Shown one piece after another: positions 33,746 through 41,877 of a DNA stretch of 52,894 nucleotides. A program made the position numbers and the translations under genes. Origin of the DNA: Pseudomonadota bacterium. Lineage in GTDB: Bacteria > Desulfobacterota > Desulfobacteria > Desulfobacterales > RPRI01. The notes below the pieces were generated by a model. It saw only the letters and a program-made list of their open reading frames with translations, was not told the origin of the DNA and did no database searches. The stretch is taken from NCBI GenBank assembly GCA_018817425.1, contig JAHITX010000129.1, positions 1-52,894 on the forward strand, in the 5' to 3' direction. Every line of letters begins with the position of its first letter. Position 1 is the stretch's first letter.

Positions 33746-35128
33746 CTACTTTTTTTTAGTGGGGGTTTTAAATTGCTCAGGTTTGAGATAATGCTTCTTG
33801 ATAAGATTGTAAAAATCGGCTCTGTATCTTCCCGACAGTTCTGCCGCCTTGCTCACATTGCCCTTAGTAAACTCAAGGAGGCGAACAAGATATCCCCTCT
33901 CAAATTCGTTTTTCGCCTCTTTGAGAGGTTTTAACGGTTCTACGGGCAAAGTCTTTGCGGGAAGAATAATCTGTTCACTTATGACACTATGCTGGCTTAC
34001 TGCCACTGCGTACTCGATTGTGTTCTCCAGTTCCCGCACATTTCCGGGCCAGTCATGAAGCATAAGTTTTTGCATAGCCAAAGCGGATATGTCTTTTATA
34101 TCCTTTTTCATCCTCCCGCTAACTTCCTTAAGGAAATGTTCAGTTAGAAGGGGTATGTCCTCTTTTCTTTTACGCAAGGGAGGAAGTTCGATAGGAACTA
34201 CATGTATTCTATAGAAGAGATCTTCACGAAAGGAGCCGTTTTTAATCTCAGTCTCCAAGTCCTTGTTAGTAGCTACAATGACCCTGGCATCCACCTTTAC
34301 CGGCCTTTCGCTGCCCAATGGATAAAACTTCTTTTCCTGAAGAACCCTGAGAAGTTTTGCTTGAATAGATAGAGCCATGTCTCCGATTTCATCGAGGAAA
34401 ATGGTTCCTTGATGAGATTGGACAAATAATCCGGCATAGCTTTTTTTTGCATCAGTAAATGCCCCTTTTTCATAACCGAAAAGTTCGCTCTCCAAAAGGG
34501 TTTCAGGAATGGCTGCACAATTGATAGTAACAAATAGTTTATCTCTTCTATCGCTGGCAAGATGGATTGCTTTTGCAACCAACTCCTTGCCCGTACCGCT
34601 TTCTCCTGAGATGTGAATTGTGGAATCGGTTTTGGCAATACGTGATACCAGATCAAGAATTTTCAACATTTTGTCAGACCTTGTAATAATATTCTTGAAA
34701 TCATATCTTTCTTTTAAAAGTCCCTCAAGCCATCTTACCTCTGAAACAAGCCTTTGGTTTTCTATCGCTTTTTCTATCTGCAATAAAAGCTCTCCCGGAT
34801 GAAAGGGTTTATTAAGAAAGTTGAAAGCACCCTTTTTCGTGGCCTCCACAGCACTTTCGATACTTCCGTGAGCAGTAAGAATTATAATTGGCATATAGGG
34901 ATTGATCGAATGCATTTCTTCCATCAAAGATATTCCATCACTGTGAACGAGCTTGAGGTCAACAATGGAAATGGCAAATGACATTTCTTTAACTTTGGCT
35001 AACGCGTCATCTTCGTTTTGAGCCGTAACTACTTCATAGCCTGCCAGCTCAAGCCTTATTCTGATAAGTTTTAAAAAGTTTGCATCATCATCCACTGCCA
35101 ATATCTTTACAGAAGATTTGCCGGTCAT
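33746..35128 (-). CDS. glrR: GlrR/QseF-like sigma-54-dependent response regulator
   Basis: A 460-residue NtrC-family activator. The receiver domain has Asp57 as phospho-acceptor (SIVDLKL). The AAA+ domain has GESGTGKE (Walker A), an altered sigma-54-contact loop GAFTDA at 222-227 in place of GAFTGA, LDEIGD (Walker B) and the arginine-finger region. A Fis-type helix-turn-helix ends the protein (GNVSKAAELSGRYRADFYNL), with the GRxRxxFYxLxxxH ending typical of GlrR. ATG overlaps the preceding lipoprotein gene by 4 bp. Operon order kinase-lipoprotein-regulator equals glrK-qseG-glrR of enterobacteria. It probably drives sigma-54 promoters, perhaps those at 33574, 31780, 29081 and 40753. Confidence 0.85.
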   Translation of the reverse strand: MTGKSSVKILAVDDDANFLKLIRIRLELAGYEVVTAQNEDDALAKVKEMSFAISIVDLKLVHSDGISLMEEMHSINPYMPIIILTAHGSIESAVEATKKGAFNFLNKPFHPGELLLQIEKAIENQRLVSEVRWLEGLLKERYDFKNIITRSDKMLKILDLVSRIAKTDSTIHISGESGTGKELVAKAIHLASDRRDKLFVTINCAAIPETLLESELFGYEKGAFTDAKKSYAGLFVQSHQGTIFLDEIGDMALSIQAKLLRVLQEKKFYPLGSERPVKVDARVIVATNKDLETEIKNGSFREDLFYRIHVVPIELPPLRKRKEDIPLLTEHFLKEVSGRMKKDIKDISALAMQKLMLHDWPGNVRELENTIEYAVAVSQHSVISEQIILPAKTLPVEPLKPLKEAKNEFERGYLVRLLEFTKGNVSKAAELSGRYRADFYNLIKKHYLKPEQFKTPTKKK

Positions 35129-35613
35129 TTCAAGAGTTCCTTCTTCTTTTCGTCAATCTCTATATCAATTTGTTTTGATTTGTTTATAACCTGATTCAAT
35201 TCTTTAATTACCACGTTTAATCTCATATTTTCGCGGAGTATCTCAATCCATATTTTCGCCTCTCCGGCCAAGGGGCTTTGAGGATAAACCTTCACCAGTT
35301 TTTTGAAATAATCAAGGGCTTTATGATAATCCTTTTTGGGATATCCATAATGGGCATAGATAAGCCCTGTATTAAAAAGGCCCTCATCTCCGGGAGGATT
35401 ACTTTTACACAATGATATGGCTTTCATATTTTCTTTCAAAGCTCCTTCATAATCTCCCTGATCAAGAAGCTTTTGTCCGGTAATTATGTACTCACCGGCA
35501 TCTTTTCCTGCTTCTACTCTTTTGTTGACAGCACAGCCGACAAAAAAGATTAAGATCATGCAGGCAATAAAAAGATAAAAGTACTTCCTTGTCCTGTTTC
35601 GCTCTCTGCCCAA
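35125..35613 (-). CDS. QseG-like lipoprotein between kinase and regulator
   Basis: A 162-residue lipoprotein: N-terminal basic stretch, hydrophobic signal and lipobox FFVGC (Cys27), then tetratricopeptide-like helices (GDYEGALKENMKAISLC, KDYHKALDYFKKLVKVYP) and a C-terminal coiled coil. TTG 35613 was selected because GGAGG lies about 6 bases upstream; the first 58 bp overlap the kinase gene. The position inside a GlrK-GlrR operon equals that of QseG, an outer-membrane lipoprotein that modulates the kinase in E. coli. Sequence similarity to QseG itself cannot be confirmed by eye, so the assignment rests on synteny and topology. Confidence 0.75.
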   Translation of the reverse strand: MGRERNRTRKYFYLFIACMILIFFVGCAVNKRVEAGKDAGEYIITGQKLLDQGDYEGALKENMKAISLCKSNPPGDEGLFNTGLIYAHYGYPKKDYHKALDYFKKLVKVYPQSPLAGEAKIWIEILRENMRLNVVIKELNQVINKSKQIDIEIDEKKKELLK

Positions 35614-37001
35614 ACCTTACCTCCATGAGCGTTTATAGTATGTTTAACAATAGCAAGCCCAAGCCCTGTTCCCTTAATTTCATTAAAACCCGTCATGGTG
35701 ACCTGCTGAAACTTATCAAAAATCACATTTAAATCTTCTTTGGGTATGCCGGGTCCGGTATCCGCCACTGAAACACTTACCCCGCTTTCCGTTAGTTGAG
35801 TGGATATCGCTACATGGCCGCCTCCCGGTGTAAATTTAACAGCATTTCCGATCAAATTCCTAAGTACCTGAAGAATTCTTTCTTCATCTACTTTTAGATA
35901 AGGCAGGCCCTGCCGTATGTCCACTTTTATATTTACACTTTTGGTCATCGCCAAAGGAGCAATCCCTGAAACGACTTTATTAATAAGAGCATGTATATCG
36001 GATTTTTCAAGATTAAGTGTTATCATCCCCTCTTCCATTTTTTTCAAATCCAGCAAAGAATTGACCAGGTCGGTCAACCGGTTGCTCTCTTCTGCTATGA
36101 TCGTAAGGACCTCTTTCCCTGTTTCTTTATTATCATCTCCTATACCTTCCATCAAAAGATTGGTCCCTTCCTTTATAGAGGCAAGAGGCGTACGCAGTTC
36201 GTGAGCCATCAACGAAAAGAAATCAGATTTCATTTTATCCATTTGCTTCAGCTTATTGCACATAAGATTAAAATCCTGCGCAAGCTCCCCTATCTCGGGC
36301 GGAGAAGATAAATCCAAACTCACATCAAAATCTCCTTTTGCAACTTGCCTCGTTTTTTTCCTCATAAAGTTAAGAGGTCTGGTGATGCTCCTGGTAATAA
36401 ATATAGCAATTATGACTCCTGAAAAGATAAAACAGGCCCCGGCTACCATTGAAATTCTATTTGCCTTTTCCCCTGATTCTCTAAGATGTTTAATTTTTTC
36501 ATAGGTATCCTGCTCTGAAAAAAGTTTTAGATTTTTCAGCTCCCCCAGGATCTTATCTACTACCTTTTCTTTTTTCTCTCTGAAGTCATCCTGAAGATAA
36601 GCTTGGGGAGTTTTAATAAATTCTACTTCCTCATTAAATATAGAGTGGTAGTGTTTATAGTAATCTTTTACCCTGGTTAATGTTTTTCTCTTACGTGGGG
36701 TATCTGCTATTGATATTGCCTCGTTAATGCGAATATTTATGTCTTTCTCTGCTATCATATACTGTTTATGGAGTTCTTTATCTCCTGTGATGATATATTT
36801 TTTTTCATAGCGTGTTTGTGCGAGAATGGATTCTGCAAGACCTTGTTCAATCTCCCTCATGCGATTGTCGATCAGCAAAATATCGCTTATTACTTTACGA
36901 AACAAAGAAAGTTGTGAAAAAGCATATGCACTCACTGCTACCACGGGAATGAATATGGCAAGATAACCAATAACTATACGGACAAGGATAGTTGATCTCA
37001 T
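35556..37001 (-). CDS. glrK: GlrK/QseE-like sensor histidine kinase
   Basis: A 481-residue inner-membrane kinase: TM1 (about 8-28), a periplasmic helical sensor of about 150 residues, TM2 (about 180-200), HAMP (ITRPLNFMRKKTRQVAKGDF), HisKA with His267 (MAHELRTPLASI) and HATPase (NLIGNAVKF, DTGPGIP, GTGLGLAIV). It should phosphorylate the regulator encoded at the other end of the operon. ATG 37001 opens MRSTILVRIV; the upstream ribosome site is weak. All catalytic boxes are intact. The cognate signal is unknown; in enterobacteria the homologue responds to envelope state. Confidence 0.87.
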   Translation of the reverse strand: MRSTILVRIVIGYLAIFIPVVAVSAYAFSQLSLFRKVISDILLIDNRMREIEQGLAESILAQTRYEKKYIITGDKELHKQYMIAEKDINIRINEAISIADTPRKRKTLTRVKDYYKHYHSIFNEEVEFIKTPQAYLQDDFREKKEKVVDKILGELKNLKLFSEQDTYEKIKHLRESGEKANRISMVAGACFIFSGVIIAIFITRSITRPLNFMRKKTRQVAKGDFDVSLDLSSPPEIGELAQDFNLMCNKLKQMDKMKSDFFSLMAHELRTPLASIKEGTNLLMEGIGDDNKETGKEVLTIIAEESNRLTDLVNSLLDLKKMEEGMITLNLEKSDIHALINKVVSGIAPLAMTKSVNIKVDIRQGLPYLKVDEERILQVLRNLIGNAVKFTPGGGHVAISTQLTESGVSVSVADTGPGIPKEDLNVIFDKFQQVTMTGFNEIKGTGLGLAIVKHTINAHGGKVWAESETGQGSTFIFLLPA

Positions 37002-37393
37002 GTAAACAGGGAGGACCTTTTTTGATTTATTCTTCTTGATTGCTCTCTGTTAGCGAGAGAGATTTTGTCATAATATTTGCCAATCTTTTGATTGTCAACA
37101 AATTATATAAATACAAATTGTATAAATATGGCATTTTACTATAATTTATGCTTTGGTAATAAATCCAGCTTTTTCATCCTGTTTGTAAGGGTCATCCTGA
37201 TAAAGATGATTCGGTTTTAAAACGCAAGTCACACTATGCCCTATCACAGCTTCGGTTTGCCCGAAAACTAACCTGATCCAAACAACCACGGCCGGAAGTT
37301 TATATTGACATATACAGCTTTTGAAGGTACCCGTTTTCCAGTATTCATTAAGATTATGTCAAATTTCATATTATAGATTTCAGGAGGAGATTC
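37002..37393. other. Divergent intergenic region
   Basis: Between the glrK-like gene (leftward) and the sulfite reductase gene (rightward). AT-rich, with no sigma-54 consensus, repeat or RNA recognised. GGAGGAGATTC precedes the sulfite reductase start. Confidence 0.3.
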
Positions 37394-38050
37394 ATGCTTA
37401 AACTCGGCGAAAAAGGTGCAATTATACAAAGAGATAATGAAACTTATGCTATTGCGGCACATACACCCTGCGGCATAGTAACACCGGAAATATTGCGAAA
37501 ACTTGCTGATGTGGCTGAAAAATACAAAGTGCAGGCCATGAAAATTACCGGTGCAACGCGAATTGCTCTGGTAGGAATCCGGGAAGAAGATATTGACAAT
37601 GTATGGACAGATCTGGGCTTAAAACCAGGTGCGGCTGTTGGGCTTTGCGTGCGAAGTGTTCGTACTTGCCCCGGAACAACTTTTTGCAAAGTTGGCCAGC
37701 AGGACTCATTAGGAATGGGTATGAAGCTTGATGAAATTTATCACGGGATGCAACTTCCCGGAAAATTCAAAATGGCCGTATCCGGATGTAATATCAATTG
37801 TGCCGAATCATGGGTTCGTGATGTTGGCCTTTTCGGAAAAGCTAAAGGCTGGACTCTTGTTATAGGTGGAAATGTTGGCGCAAAACCTAGAATTGCCCAG
37901 GAATTGTTGACTGAATTAAGTGATGATGAAGCCCTTTTGGCCATTGAGAAAGTAATCAAGTATTATTCGGAAAATGCCAAAAAAGGCGAACGTCTTGGAA
38001 AAATGATTGAACGGATAGGTTTTGAAGCGGTAAAAGACGCGCTGGTGTAA
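37394..38050 (+). CDS. Low-spin, small siroheme sulfite reductase
   Basis: A 218-residue cytoplasmic protein of the nitrite/sulfite reductase fold with Cys92-X5-Cys98 (TCPGTTFC) and Cys132-X3-Cys136 (GCNINC), the ligands of a coupled siroheme-[4Fe-4S] centre. Length and motif spacing are those of the monomeric assimilatory-type low-spin sulfite reductase (P590) of Desulfovibrio vulgaris. It would reduce sulfite to sulfide by six electrons; its physiological role beside the dissimilatory enzyme is unsettled. GGAGGAGA is 5 bases before ATG 37394. Transcribed with a PEP mutase-family gene and a rubredoxin, which might be its electron donor. Confidence 0.87.
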   Translation: MLKLGEKGAIIQRDNETYAIAAHTPCGIVTPEILRKLADVAEKYKVQAMKITGATRIALVGIREEDIDNVWTDLGLKPGAAVGLCVRSVRTCPGTTFCKVGQQDSLGMGMKLDEIYHGMQLPGKFKMAVSGCNINCAESWVRDVGLFGKAKGWTLVIGGNVGAKPRIAQELLTELSDDEALLAIEKVIKYYSENAKKGERLGKMIERIGFEAVKDALV

Positions 38051-38081
38051 GCAAAAATAATACGGGAGATTTGAGCAGCCC

Positions 38082-38954
38082 ATGTCCAGGCAGGCTAAAG
38101 CTGTTAAACAGCTGAGAGAGCTTTTAAACTCTGACAAATTTATCATTATGCCTTGCTGTTATGATGGCTTGAGTGCAAAATTGACAGGTCAAAGCGGTTT
38201 TGAAGTTACCTTTATGAGCGGTTTCGGTGTTTCGGCGGCTCGGCTGGGACTTCCTGATACCGGATTGATTTCATATGCAGAAATGGCTGATCAGGCACAA
38301 AATGTCTGCAATGCCACAGATATTCCTGTTATCTGTGATGGAGATACAGGATATGGCAATCCTGTTAATATCAAACGAACGGTGCACGGATATATCCGCG
38401 CAGGTGCTGCCGGAATCATGATTGAAGATCAGGTCAGTCCCAAACGATGCGGGCATACCAGGGGAAAAGCTGTGGTTGACCGCGATACGGCATTTAACAG
38501 GATCAAAGCCGCCACAGAGGCCAGAAACGAAGCAAGACAAAATAACGAAGATATTGTTCTTATGGCCCGAACGGATGCCCTGGCCACTTTAGGACTCGAC
38601 GAAGCTCTTTTCCGTGCCGAAACTTTTATAAATCTGGGTGCAGATATCATCTTTGTTGAAGCTCCCCGTAATAAAAAAGAAATGAAAATAATCGCTAAAC
38701 TGGGTGGCTGTCAGATGGCTAATATAGTTGAACACGGCGTAACACCGGTTTTGCCGCCGAAAGAACTTGCATCAATGGGCTACCGCATTGCAGCTTATCC
38801 CTTAACACTGCTTTCTGCTGCAACTTATGCCATGAAAAAGGCCCTTGATTGCCTTAAAAAAGGTGAGATTCCTGAGGAGATACTGGAGTTTACAGAACTC
38901 CAGTCCATAGTTGGATTTCCCGAATATGACAAAACACTGAAACGGCTTTCTTAG
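38082..38954 (+). CDS. Isocitrate lyase/PEP mutase superfamily enzyme
   Basis: A 290-residue TIM-barrel enzyme of the PrpB/carboxyphosphonoenolpyruvate mutase group. Conserved blocks are FMSGFGVSAARLGLPD, ICDGDTGYGNP (metal-binding Asp residues), IEDQVSPKRCGH (catalytic Cys loop, KRCGH) and LMARTDAL. Such enzymes cleave methylisocitrate, 2,3-dimethylmalate or oxaloacetate. KRCGH indicates lyase rather than phosphonomutase activity. Exact substrate is uncertain: methylisocitrate lyase and dimethylmalate lyase are both possible, and no other propionate or nicotinate pathway gene adjoins. It starts 31 bp after the sulfite reductase gene and ends 27 bp before the rubredoxin. Confidence 0.82.
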   Translation: MSRQAKAVKQLRELLNSDKFIIMPCCYDGLSAKLTGQSGFEVTFMSGFGVSAARLGLPDTGLISYAEMADQAQNVCNATDIPVICDGDTGYGNPVNIKRTVHGYIRAGAAGIMIEDQVSPKRCGHTRGKAVVDRDTAFNRIKAATEARNEARQNNEDIVLMARTDALATLGLDEALFRAETFINLGADIIFVEAPRNKKEMKIIAKLGGCQMANIVEHGVTPVLPPKELASMGYRIAAYPLTLLSAATYAMKKALDCLKKGEIPEEILEFTELQSIVGFPEYDKTLKRLS

Positions 38955-38981
38955 AATAAACATTCATTAAAGGAGATAGTT

Positions 38982-39161
38982 ATGGCAACCGAGAAAATGG
39001 CACGGTATCAAAGCCCTTGTGCCAAATATATTTACGATCCTGAAGCCGGAGACTACGAGCGCAATATCCCACCGGGAACATCTTTTGAAGACTTGCCCGA
39101 TGATTGGTGCTGTCCCAAATGCGGCGCAGAAAAAGAATTTTTTGAAGAAGTGGATGGCTAA
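38982..39161 (+). CDS. Rubredoxin-like protein with a rearranged first metal knuckle
   Basis: A 59-residue protein recognised by [20 protein letters not shown] and [13 protein letters not shown], the classical rubredoxin core. Rubredoxins bind one iron with four Cys in two CxxCG knuckles. Here the second knuckle is intact (Cys44, Cys47) but the first reads SPCAKY, leaving only Cys13. An extra Cys43 precedes the second knuckle, so four Cys remain in an unusual arrangement. AAAGGAG lies 8 bases upstream. The stop overlaps the start of the M48 protease gene (TAATG). It follows the small sulfite reductase and lyase genes in one operon, so an electron-transfer role is plausible, if iron is still bound. 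Confidence 0.82.
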   Translation: MATEKMARYQSPCAKYIYDPEAGDYERNIPPGTSFEDLPDDWCCPKCGAEKEFFEEVDG

Positions 39162-40393
39162 TGCATAATACTGTTTTTTATATTTTTATCGCAATTATCC
39201 TTTTTGATTTTGTTCTGGAAAGAACGATTGATTATCTGAATTCAAAAACCTGGTCAGATAAACTGCCTGAAGAAGTTCGTGATGTTTATGATTCGGAAAA
39301 ATACAAAAAATCTCAGGAATATAAAAAAGTAAATGACAAATTTTCTATTCTTACAAGTAGCTTCAACCTTGTTTTGATTTTGCTGATGCTGTTTTTGGGC
39401 GGTTTTGCTTTTGTTGATTCGATGTCGCAAAGCCTTGTTCAAAGTTCTGTTGCAATTACTTTGGTGTTTTTTGCAATACTCATGTTTTGCTCTGATATTA
39501 TCAACACACCGTTTGCAGTATATGATACTTTTGTTATAGAAGAAAAATTCGGGTTTAACAAAACCACTCCTAAAATATTTATTTTAGATAAGCTTAAAGG
39601 CTGGCTACTTTCGGCAATCATAGGGGGAGGACTTCTTGCCCTGTTTGTAGTATTTTATCAGGCGGCCGGGAAAAATTTCTGGATTTACGCATGGATACTA
39701 TCAAGCGCTTTCATGATTTTTATGGCCATGTTTTATTCAACACTTATCGTGCCATTGTTTAATAAACAGACACCTCTTCAAGATGGTGAATTGAAAAATG
39801 CAATTGAAGAATTTGCGAAAAAAGCAGGTTTTAAGCTTGATAATGTCTTTGTTATAGACGGCTCCAAACGGTCATCAAAGGCAAATGCATATTTTAGCGG
39901 ACTTGGGGCAAAAAAGAGAATAGTATTGTTTGATACTTTAATCAATGATTTGACTACCGAAGAAATAGTTGCAGTACTTGCTCATGAAATAGGCCATTAC
40001 AAAAAGAAACATACCTTGACCGCCATGGGTATTTCTGTAATCCAGACAGGTCTTACGCTTTTTATTCTATCGCTTTTTATCGGCAGTCCAGCACTGTCAC
40101 AGGCATTAGGCTCTCAAAAAGCAAGTTTTCATATGGGGCTTATAGGCTTTGGCTTGTTGTACAGCCCGATTTCAGCTATCATCGGTTTGCTTATGAATGC
40201 ATTTTCAAGAAGAAACGAATATGAAGCAGATAATTATGCGAAAAGCTTTAATATGGGTGAAGAGCTTATAGAATCGCTAAAAAAACTCAGCCGAAATAAC
40301 CTGTCAAACCTGACTCCGCATCCGGCATATGTATTTTTCCACTACTCACATCCGACATTATTACAACGTATCCGGGCTATCAGAAAACACTAA
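39161..40393 (+). CDS. M48 family (Ste24-like) membrane zinc metalloprotease
   Basis: A 410-residue multispanning membrane protein with six to seven hydrophobic helices. The zinc motif is HEIGH at 275-279 and the third ligand glutamate lies in EYEADNYA near residue 355. The order and length match bacterial Ste24/CAAX-type M48A proteases, which process or degrade membrane proteins at the cytoplasmic face. KRSSKANAYFSGLGAKKRIV is the typical block before the active site. ATG overlaps the rubredoxin stop, so it is translationally coupled to that operon. A 142-bp repeat begins 6 bases after the stop. Confidence 0.9.
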   Translation: MHNTVFYIFIAIILFDFVLERTIDYLNSKTWSDKLPEEVRDVYDSEKYKKSQEYKKVNDKFSILTSSFNLVLILLMLFLGGFAFVDSMSQSLVQSSVAITLVFFAILMFCSDIINTPFAVYDTFVIEEKFGFNKTTPKIFILDKLKGWLLSAIIGGGLLALFVVFYQAAGKNFWIYAWILSSAFMIFMAMFYSTLIVPLFNKQTPLQDGELKNAIEEFAKKAGFKLDNVFVIDGSKRSSKANAYFSGLGAKKRIVLFDTLINDLTTEEIVAVLAHEIGHYKKKHTLTAMGISVIQTGLTLFILSLFIGSPALSQALGSQKASFHMGLIGFGLLYSPISAIIGLLMNAFSRRNEYEADNYAKSFNMGEELIESLKKLSRNNLSNLTPHPAYVFFHYSHPTLLQRIRAIRKH

Positions 40394-40399
40394 TCATTG

Positions 40400-40541
40400 G
40401 AGCCACTTTCAAAACGTTTCAGTTTGGTCAAGCTCAAGGCGGGAGAAAATTTCAACCACAGGAATACATTAAGTATTTCGAGGATTGAAATTTGAGCCTA
40501 ACGCAGAGATCGGCCAAAATGGGGCGTTTTGAAACTGGCTC
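40400..40541 (+). repeat. 142-bp inverted-repeat element, copy B
   Basis: Begins GAGCCACTTTCAAAACG and ends with the complement of GAGCCAGTTTCAAAACG, giving 17-bp terminal inverted repeats with one mismatch. The core holds CAAGGCGGGAGAAAATTTC, the palindrome GAATACATTAAGTATTTC and CCTAACGCAGAGATC. Identical to copy C (41659) at 139 of 142 positions when that copy is complemented. Non-coding and MITE-like. Confidence 0.92.
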
Positions 40542-40752
40542 AATTGTTATATTCCATTTTTTCCCTTGCTGCTGTTTTATAGTTTTCCATATTTAACGGG
40601 TCAATACTCATAGTATTGTAGGAATTATTTTCCTATTACCTGTTTTTTTATCGAATTAGCATACAAGCCTCTCAAAGCAAATTGATTTATAACAAATTGA
40701 TATTAATGCTTTAATCTGACCATATATTTTCTTAAAAGCATTCAATCCACTT

Positions 40753-40769
40753 TCGGCACGTCTTTTGCT
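40753..40769 (+). promoter_or_regulatory. Sigma-54 (-24/-12) promoter of the repeat-boxed gene
   Basis: CGGCACGTCTTTTGC followed by T: GG to GC spacing is exact and only the first T of the consensus differs. Predicted start near 40780, about 60 bases before ATG 40841. The rest of 40542-40840 is AT-rich with no other gene. Confidence 0.7.
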
Positions 40770-40840
40770 TAACTTGGCGTTATATTATAAATTGCTGTTG
40801 CGGTTCATCTTCTACCCCAAAGAGAAGGAGTCATATAGCT

Positions 40841-41659
40841 ATGAATACAGTAAGTGGTATATGCCAGTCTCAATTTTACGCGGTGAAAAGTTACGGGTCG
40901 GCTGCGCGTGCAAAGACATCAGTTGTACCGGTTGGAGAGGTGCCGACTACAGGTGATGCTGTTGAGATTTCAACTAAAGCTCAAAAAGCCCAGACATTGG
41001 ACGCAGCCTTGCAGCGGTCGGAAGAGCTTATGAGCGTTCGCGGTCTTGATGACAAAGAGATAGCTTCCTTTCGTGAGATCCTGTCATCTTATGAATCGTC
41101 CGGGATGAATGCAGCCGAGTTTCTTAAGTCGCTGTCAGGCGAGGAACGTAATTTGGTCAAGCGGGCTAACAGCTATGGCAGTAATCTAACGGATAATGTA
41201 ATAGGTAGCTTTTCGGAGGAAGGTGCCATTAACATGTTGCGAGAGCAGGATTATCGTTTTGCCGTTGATTTGAACGGGGACGATATCGTAGAGCATGGTG
41301 CCGGCAGAACCTTTGTTTTTCCGCCGCCCAATACGCCTGAAACGGTTATGGACGCCTGGGATACATATAGCCGTTCTCTGACCGGAGCGGAAGAAAGTCT
41401 TTTCAGTGCCCTTTTTCTCCCGATTGATGTTCCGGGATACCCGGATGCTACGACCATCAGGGGTTACAACATAAGCCAGCAAGGGTTTCCCCCAAATGAG
41501 GAAGGCTGGCTGGATCTTTTGGATAAGATCTATGATACTCTGGAATATAACAACAAAATAAGCAACGAGCAGCAAACCATCGAGCATAATAAAAAGGCTA
41601 TGCAGCAGCTTCGGGATTTTGCGGCCACTATTGAGCAGATGAAAATCCAATCAATATAG
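40841..41659 (+). CDS. Protein of unknown function, sigma-54 promoted, boxed by inverted repeats
   Basis: A 272-residue soluble protein without signal peptide or membrane segment. Residues 35-50 (PTTGDAVEISTKAQKAQ) resemble the D.VeiS.kA motif common near the N-termini of flagellum-associated proteins such as FlgM, the only functional hint. The middle is acidic and helical, with a possible metal-binding VDLNGDDIVEHG at about 143-154. The C-terminus is a predicted coiled coil. AAGGAG lies 10 bases before ATG. The TAG stop shares its last base with repeat copy C, and copy B lies 300 bp upstream in the opposite orientation. I do not recognise a family; motility or surface function is speculative. 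Confidence 0.75.
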   Translation: MNTVSGICQSQFYAVKSYGSAARAKTSVVPVGEVPTTGDAVEISTKAQKAQTLDAALQRSEELMSVRGLDDKEIASFREILSSYESSGMNAAEFLKSLSGEERNLVKRANSYGSNLTDNVIGSFSEEGAINMLREQDYRFAVDLNGDDIVEHGAGRTFVFPPPNTPETVMDAWDTYSRSLTGAEESLFSALFLPIDVPGYPDATTIRGYNISQQGFPPNEEGWLDLLDKIYDTLEYNNKISNEQQTIEHNKKAMQQLRDFAATIEQMKIQSI

Positions 41660-41800
41660 AGCCAGTTTCAAAACGCCCCATTTTGGCCGATCTCTGCGTT
41701 AGGCTCAAATTTCAATCCTCGAAATACTCAATGTATTCCTGCGGTTGAAATTTTCGCCCGCCTTGAGCTTGACCAAACTGAAACGTTTTGAAAGTGGCTC
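41659..41800 (-). repeat. 142-bp inverted-repeat element, copy C (opposite orientation)
   Basis: Reverse complement of copy B with three substitutions. Its first base is the last base of the upstream gene's TAG stop. With copy B it forms a pair of inverted repeats enclosing 1117 bp. Confidence 0.92.
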
Positions 41801-41877
41801 TATAATCTCAAATTATTCCTTGGAGTATTTGCTTCCCTGTTGTACTTTCATGATATTGTGCAACAAAAACGCAATGG

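Noticed and set aside
41186-41650. 154-codon open frame opposite the repeat-boxed gene
   Set aside because: The plus-strand gene has a good ribosome site and sigma-54 promoter; the antisense frame has neither.
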